From contig NZ_RQHS01000005.1 of NCBI RefSeq assembly GCF_004770895.1, forward strand, positions 744,001-808,000: 64,000 bases of DNA. Direction: 5' to 3'. Each line of letters starts with the position of its first letter. Position 1 is the first letter of the stretch. Shown here one piece after another: positions 59,990 through 64,000 of the stretch. A model generated the notes under the pieces. The model saw only the letters and a program-made list of their open reading frames with translations, did not search any database and was not told the origin of the DNA. This DNA is from Leptospira dzoumogneensis (GTDB lineage Bacteria; Spirochaetota; Leptospiria; Leptospirales; Leptospiraceae). The position numbers and the translations under genes are program-made.

Positions 59990-60892
59990 ATGCAGAGAGT
60001 ATTAGGTATTTTCCTGGTGGTTGGTTTGATCCTGGCTGGATTTCAGATCTTTTCTCCGGATGGGTCTGTTTCTTCTAACGAACCTGAAAAAACGAATTCT
60101 ACGGTAAAACCGGAAGAACAGGAAAAGACTGAAACTCCTAATGCGGTATTTTTTTGGATCACCGCTACTATCAGTTCTTTTCTGGACCAATTAGAAAAAG
60201 AATCAGCAAGCCGTAATGCTCCTACCGAAGTTCTTACTGACCAAGAATTGAACGAACTATTCCAACAAGGTTTAGATTCTTATAATGCATCCGAATACGA
60301 AAATGCGATCTCCCAATATGATCGTTATCTCGCAGTGAATCCTAAAAATTCTTCCGCATTCTATAATCGTGGTTTAAGTAAATATTATCTGAATCGATAC
60401 ACCGAGTCTGAAACCGATTTTAATTCCGCGTATTCTCTGGACGAAAAGGATCTGGATGCGTTATTTTATAGAGGGTTAAGTCGTTTCGGTCTGGAAAGAA
60501 AGGAAGAAGGTTTAAACGACATGAATAAGGCCATCCGTTCCGGTCTGATAAAGTCGTACGCATTTGCGGAAAGGTCCATCCAATTGAGTATATTAGGAAA
60601 AACGAAAGAAGGTCTGGCGGACGCTAAAAAATCAGTACAATTAGAACCAGAATATCCTAGAGCGATCTTTGCCTTAGGGTTTGCAAATTACGCTTCCGGA
60701 AAATACAGAGAGAGCGTGGATTCTTATTCCAAAGTTTTGAAAATTCTGCCGGACGATTCGATCTCATATTTCAACCGTGGATTGGGTTACGCTGCCTTAA
60801 AAAGAAAAGTCGAGTCCTGCAAGGATTATAAAAAGGCCTGGGACTTGGGATATGAAAACGCAGAAAAAGAATATAAGGATTCCTGCAAGTGA
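59990..60892 (+). CDS. TPR protein with N-terminal membrane anchor
   Basis: A 300-residue protein. An N-terminal hydrophobic segment ([18 protein letters not shown]) anchors it; a disordered Thr/Glu/Pro stretch follows, then about five tetratricopeptide repeats from residue 85 (for example [25 protein letters not shown]). TPR units bind other proteins. It is coupled by a four-base overlap to rlmN, though there is no evident functional link. Partner unknown. Confidence 0.82.
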   Translation: MQRVLGIFLVVGLILAGFQIFSPDGSVSSNEPEKTNSTVKPEEQEKTETPNAVFFWITATISSFLDQLEKESASRNAPTEVLTDQELNELFQQGLDSYNASEYENAISQYDRYLAVNPKNSSAFYNRGLSKYYLNRYTESETDFNSAYSLDEKDLDALFYRGLSRFGLERKEEGLNDMNKAIRSGLIKSYAFAERSIQLSILGKTKEGLADAKKSVQLEPEYPRAIFALGFANYASGKYRESVDSYSKVLKILPDDSISYFNRGLGYAALKRKVESCKDYKKAWDLGYENAEKEYKDSCK

Positions 60893-61962
60893 ATGAGACC
60901 ATTCCCAATACTGAATTAGGGGAGAATGGATCCGGAAAAATCCCCGTCAAGGGTCATACCTTGGAGGAACTCACTCAGATCATTTCGGAACTGGGTGAAA
61001 AACCTTTTAGAGCTAAACAAATTTATAATGGATTGTACGCAAATCGTTACGAGTCCTGGGAAGAATTTTCCACGATCGGTAAGGATCTAAAGGAAAAATT
61101 AAAGGAGAAGTTCAGCTTTTCCTCTATCAGCGTTGCTAAACATTTAAAATCAGTAGACGGCACTCAAAAATTCACATTCGAATCCGTTCCTGGAAGCGGA
61201 AAAGAATTCGAATCCGTCTGGATCCCTTCCGGTGACGGTGGAAGAAAAACGATCTGTATTTCTTCTCAAATAGGATGCACCTTAAATTGTAAATTCTGTG
61301 CCACTGCTAAACTTCCTTATATGGGAAATCTAAAAGCGGGAGAGATCATAGATCAGATCCTCCAAGTGGAAAAGATAGTAGGTGATCGTGCCACAAACAT
61401 AGTATTTATGGGAATGGGCGAACCTATGCATAATTACTTTAATGTAATGCGTGCAGCAAAACTTCTTCATGATGGAGAAGCTTTAGGAATGGGCGCTAAA
61501 AGAATTACCATCTCCACTTCAGGTGTGGTGAACGGTATCCGTAGATTTATAGAAAATAAAGAGCCTTATAATCTTGCAATCTCTCTCAATCATCCCGATC
61601 CGAACGGAAGAAAAGAGATTATGGATATAGAAGAGAAGTTCGCACTTCCCGAACTTTTGGACGCCGCCTTAGAATATACCAAAGTCCTAAAACGCAGGAT
61701 CACATTCGAATATGTGATGATCCCAGGCGTGAATATGAGTGCGGAAGACGCCAAAAAATTGGTGAAGATCGCAAGAAGACTGGATTGTAAAATAAACGTA
61801 ATCCCTTTGAACACTGAGTTCTTCGGTTGGAGAAGGCCTACCGATCAGGAAATAGATGAGTTTTTGCGCCATCTGGAACCTGCAGGAGTTCCTATCTTGA
61901 ATAGAAGGTCCCCTGGAAAAGACATCAACGGAGCATGCGGAATGCTCGCCGCAAAAAGTTGA
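60889..61962 (+). CDS. rlmN: 23S rRNA (adenine-C2)-methyltransferase RlmN
   Basis: A 357-residue radical-SAM methyltransferase that makes 2-methyladenosine in 23S rRNA (and in some tRNAs). The cluster motif CTLNCKFC (CxxxCxxC) is followed by [24 protein letters not shown] binds SAM, and the C-terminal catalytic cysteine Cys350 sits in NGACGMLA. The start is GTG at 60889, overlapping the TPR gene stop (GTGA). Some 30 residues at the N-terminus are variable. Confidence 0.96.
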   Translation: MNETIPNTELGENGSGKIPVKGHTLEELTQIISELGEKPFRAKQIYNGLYANRYESWEEFSTIGKDLKEKLKEKFSFSSISVAKHLKSVDGTQKFTFESVPGSGKEFESVWIPSGDGGRKTICISSQIGCTLNCKFCATAKLPYMGNLKAGEIIDQILQVEKIVGDRATNIVFMGMGEPMHNYFNVMRAAKLLHDGEALGMGAKRITISTSGVVNGIRRFIENKEPYNLAISLNHPDPNGRKEIMDIEEKFALPELLDAALEYTKVLKRRITFEYVMIPGVNMSAEDAKKLVKIARRLDCKINVIPLNTEFFGWRRPTDQEIDEFLRHLEPAGVPILNRRSPGKDINGACGMLAAKS

Positions 61963-61993
61963 CCTTAGATACGTATCGAATAACCTAGCTGGA

Positions 61994-62290
61994 ATGAGGC
62001 TGTACTTTCTTTCGACCTTATTCTTATTTTCTTTTATTATGATCGGGATCGCCGATTGTAAAGATCCTTACCAGCAAAAATGCCAAGAGATCTGCGGATT
62101 TTTCACCTCTTGTGTGGAGAAACAATTCCAAGCCACGGGACCCATGGAAGCCTCACAAAAAAGTTTCATGCAGATCGAATGTGAATCCGGATGTTTGAGA
62201 GAACAAGGATACGCAATGCCTTGCTATGAGTCTGAAAAAACATGTACCGGATTTACACGCTGCCTCATGGAATCCGGGCTCATGGATTGA
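61994..62290 (+). CDS. Small Cys-rich exported protein
   Basis: A 98-residue protein with a signal peptide (MRLYFLSTLFLFSFIMIGIA) and nine cysteines arranged as C-x7-C-x3-C-x5-C then further pairs. The spacing suggests a disulfide-bonded helical hairpin; one cysteine right after the signal could be a lipid anchor, although the lipobox is imperfect. I do not recognise a family. Flanked by rlmN and a glycosyltransferase gene in the same direction. Confidence 0.65.
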   Translation: MRLYFLSTLFLFSFIMIGIADCKDPYQQKCQEICGFFTSCVEKQFQATGPMEASQKSFMQIECESGCLREQGYAMPCYESEKTCTGFTRCLMESGLMD

Positions 62291-62328
62291 TATTATCGTT
62301 TTTCTATTAATTGGAGTATTATAAAAAT

Positions 62329-64000
62329 ATGAATTTCGTTCAGGATGGGAAAAACGTTCCGCTCGTAAAATATTCTATTTGGTTCCTTTTAGCAGTGGCT
62401 GTCCTGCCTTTATTTCTGACATTTCCTCTGGATGTGATCGATATTGATTCTTCCCAATACGCAGAGATCGGTAGGGAAATGACCGACAGCGGAAATTGGT
62501 TTTTTATCCGAGACAACGGAAGAAGATACTTAGACAAACCGATCCTCACTTTTTGGAAGATCAGTTCTTCTTTTACTCTTTTCGGCCAAAATAATTACGC
62601 ATTTCGTCTGCCTGCGATCTTAATGACTCTTCTTTCTCTTTGGGGAGTCTTCACGATTACTAAGCTGTATTCAGGAAATAGTAAACGTGCCTGGATCTCC
62701 GTTTTTCTATACGCGTTGTCTCCGGGATTGTATGCGATGGTGGTGGATCCTAAGATAGACGTATACGTAACTCCTTATATCATTTTAGTATTCGCATTTT
62801 ATTATTTAGGAACCAAAAAAAATCCGGCCTATTACTATGCGATGTATTTGGCGATGGGACTTGGCTTTATAACAAAAGGTCCGATCGCAGTCGTAATTCC
62901 AGGAATTGGAATTGGCGGGGATATACTTTTTAGAAGAGACTGGAAAAGACTTCTGGGGATGAAACTTTTCCCTGGAGGGATTTTAGCATTACTTCCTCCA
63001 TTCTTATGGTCTATTCCTTTATATTTGGAATTCAATACTTACGGACCTTATTTCTTTCTTTGGGTCCAATCTTTCGGTCGTTTTTACATCAAGATGTACG
63101 ACCAAAAGTTCAATCCACTCTTCTTTTACTCCAACTTCTCATGGGCGTTCGGAATATTCATACTGCCTCTTGTCGCCTGGATAGTGTCGAATTTGATCGG
63201 ATTTGTAAAAAAAAGGGGCAAAGGTCTATTCTCTAATATTCGAAAAAATGAATGGAAGGATCAGGATTTTGTTCCTGCGTTCTGGTTATTCTTATTTTTG
63301 TTCTTGATCAGCTTTTCCAAATACCAACTTCCTCAGTACATTTACTGGTGCCTTCCTGCGGGAGCGGTGATCGGTTCCGGATTTTTACTTAAACTGATCG
63401 AAAGTCCTCAAGGATCTCTTTCTTTTATAGGTAAAATTTTAGTTTATCTGACTAGTTTGGGATTCGTATTCGCTGGGATCTTATTTCCTATCTTGGTTAT
63501 GGATGTTCCGGTTTCCTATTATGTTTGGGTGGCGATTTATCTAGGAATTGCAGCAATCATTCTACTGTATTTCAAAACGGAAGCGGTGCTTGGAACCTTG
63601 GTGGTATCCGTCTCCTTCTTCTTTACTTTGGTAAGTTTGTATGCGTATCCATTGCTTGTTTCTTACCAACCTTCCAAAGAAGTGGGGGAGATCATACGAG
63701 AAGCGGAACCTGGAAAAGAAAAGTTTTTGATGTTCGGAGTTCCTGCCTCTAAAAGATCTTATGCGTTTTATTCTAAACGTATCACTAGGACCTTATTTGA
63801 TCCGGAAGTTCTTTTCGAAGCTCTACAGAAGGATGGAGAAAGAATGATACTTATCTCCGAAAAATATCTGCCTCATTTTGATGAGTTCACTGCGAATCGA
63901 GTGGATCTGGATATTTTTGCTGAATATGAGAGTTATAAGGTGGCAACTCCTGAGTTCGGTTTCTTCTTAAAATCTAAAAGAGATTCTTTGACTACTAAGG
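62329..64000 (+). CDS. GT39/ArnT-like glycosyltransferase, cut by the window end
   Basis: At least 557 residues, open to the last base, so the C-terminus is outside. An ATG at 62329 follows a GGAG 14 bases upstream. It opens with a hydrophobic helix and then [17 protein letters not shown], carrying the acidic motif of GT39 and ArnT enzymes that transfer polyprenyl-phosphate-linked sugars, followed by [13 protein letters not shown] and about ten more helices. A C-terminal soluble periplasmic domain begins near residue 450 ([11 protein letters not shown]). It may modify lipid A or proteins; acceptor unknown. Confidence 0.87.
   Translation, partial: MNFVQDGKNVPLVKYSIWFLLAVAVLPLFLTFPLDVIDIDSSQYAEIGREMTDSGNWFFIRDNGRRYLDKPILTFWKISSSFTLFGQNNYAFRLPAILMTLLSLWGVFTITKLYSGNSKRAWISVFLYALSPGLYAMVVDPKIDVYVTPYIILVFAFYYLGTKKNPAYYYAMYLAMGLGFITKGPIAVVIPGIGIGGDILFRRDWKRLLGMKLFPGGILALLPPFLWSIPLYLEFNTYGPYFFLWVQSFGRFYIKMYDQKFNPLFFYSNFSWAFGIFILPLVAWIVSNLIGFVKKRGKGLFSNIRKNEWKDQDFVPAFWLFLFLFLISFSKYQLPQYIYWCLPAGAVIGSGFLLKLIESPQGSLSFIGKILVYLTSLGFVFAGILFPILVMDVPVSYYVWVAIYLGIAAIILLYFKTEAVLGTLVVSVSFFFTLVSLYAYPLLVSYQPSKEVGEIIREAEPGKEKFLMFGVPASKRSYAFYSKRITRTLFDPEVLFEALQKDGERMILISEKYLPHFDEFTANRVDLDIFAEYESYKVATPEFGFFLKSKRDSLTTK

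Overview
The window reads as a chromosomal segment of a spirochaete of the family Leptospiraceae, most likely Leptospira. This rests on protein style (many short-lipobox lipoproteins, a 7TM-DISM receptor fused to a SpoIIE phosphatase, MASE3/HisKA_2 kinases, TPR proteins), moderate GC, Shine-Dalgarno starts mixed with apparently leaderless ones, and intergenic GCAGAG-type repeats. It is an inference from reading; no database was searched. I see no rRNA, prophage, insertion sequence or CRISPR array. One tRNA (Leu, anticodon CAA) is present.

Layout. 1-11.3 kb is housekeeping and envelope: the 3' part of alaS, a yajQ-like gene, a higBA toxin-antitoxin pair, small exported proteins, a pair of M16 peptidases (one with and one without the zinc motif), an MBL-fold hydrolase, an O-methyltransferase and an amidase. 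11.3-33 kb is a respiratory and regulatory region: a MASE3 histidine kinase with a response regulator, a FadL-like porin, a flavoprotein/TPP-enzyme/CopD-like operon, a Crp/Fnr-type regulator, a complete-looking nitrous oxide reductase cluster (cytochrome c, nosZ, membrane protein, nosL, nosD, nosF, nosY), copper-flavoured envelope proteins, and nnrS with a fatty acid hydroxylase-like gene. 33-43.4 kb holds signalling genes (SpoIIE receptor, two paralogous PAS histidine kinases flanking a REC-EAL protein). 43.4-54 kb holds two glycosyltransferases and two loci combining rhodanese-like exported proteins with pentaheme c-type cytochromes. 54-64 kb is mostly housekeeping: tRNA-Leu, a hotdog thioesterase-like protein, a proline-rich protein, a 2-Cys peroxiredoxin with a PerR-like box, sufB, a TPR protein, rlmN and a truncated GT39 glycosyltransferase.

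Two systems stand out. First, six copies of the Fnr/Dnr-type palindrome TTGAT-N4-(A/G)TCAA lie in noncoding DNA between 11.28 and 32.05 kb: upstream of the kinase, the FadL-like porin, the flavoprotein operon, the nos cluster, a Cys/His-rich small exported protein and nnrS. Several have a -10-like hexamer centred about 32 bp from the operator centre, as in class II activation. The Crp/Fnr protein in the middle carries the Fnr-type ExxSR recognition helix but has only one cysteine, so a Dnr/NnrR-like nitric-oxide (or other non-Fe-S) sensor is the natural reading. This defines a local anaerobic/N-oxide regulon with several uncharacterised members.

Second, 47.3-54 kb encodes an XRE-cupin regulator, a double-rhodanese lipoprotein, a small exported protein, an outer-membrane beta-barrel, a second rhodanese lipoprotein with a Gly-rich Cys-containing tail, and a pentaheme lipoprotein cytochrome. 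The parts list resembles the Geobacter extHIJKL outer-membrane conduit (rhodanese lipoprotein, barrel, small periplasmic protein, pentaheme cytochromes). A paralogous pentaheme cytochrome with a two-domain rhodanese sits 4 kb away. An electron-transfer or sulfur/selenium oxyanion conduit in a spirochaete is a reasonable hypothesis and the strongest candidate here for an undescribed system.
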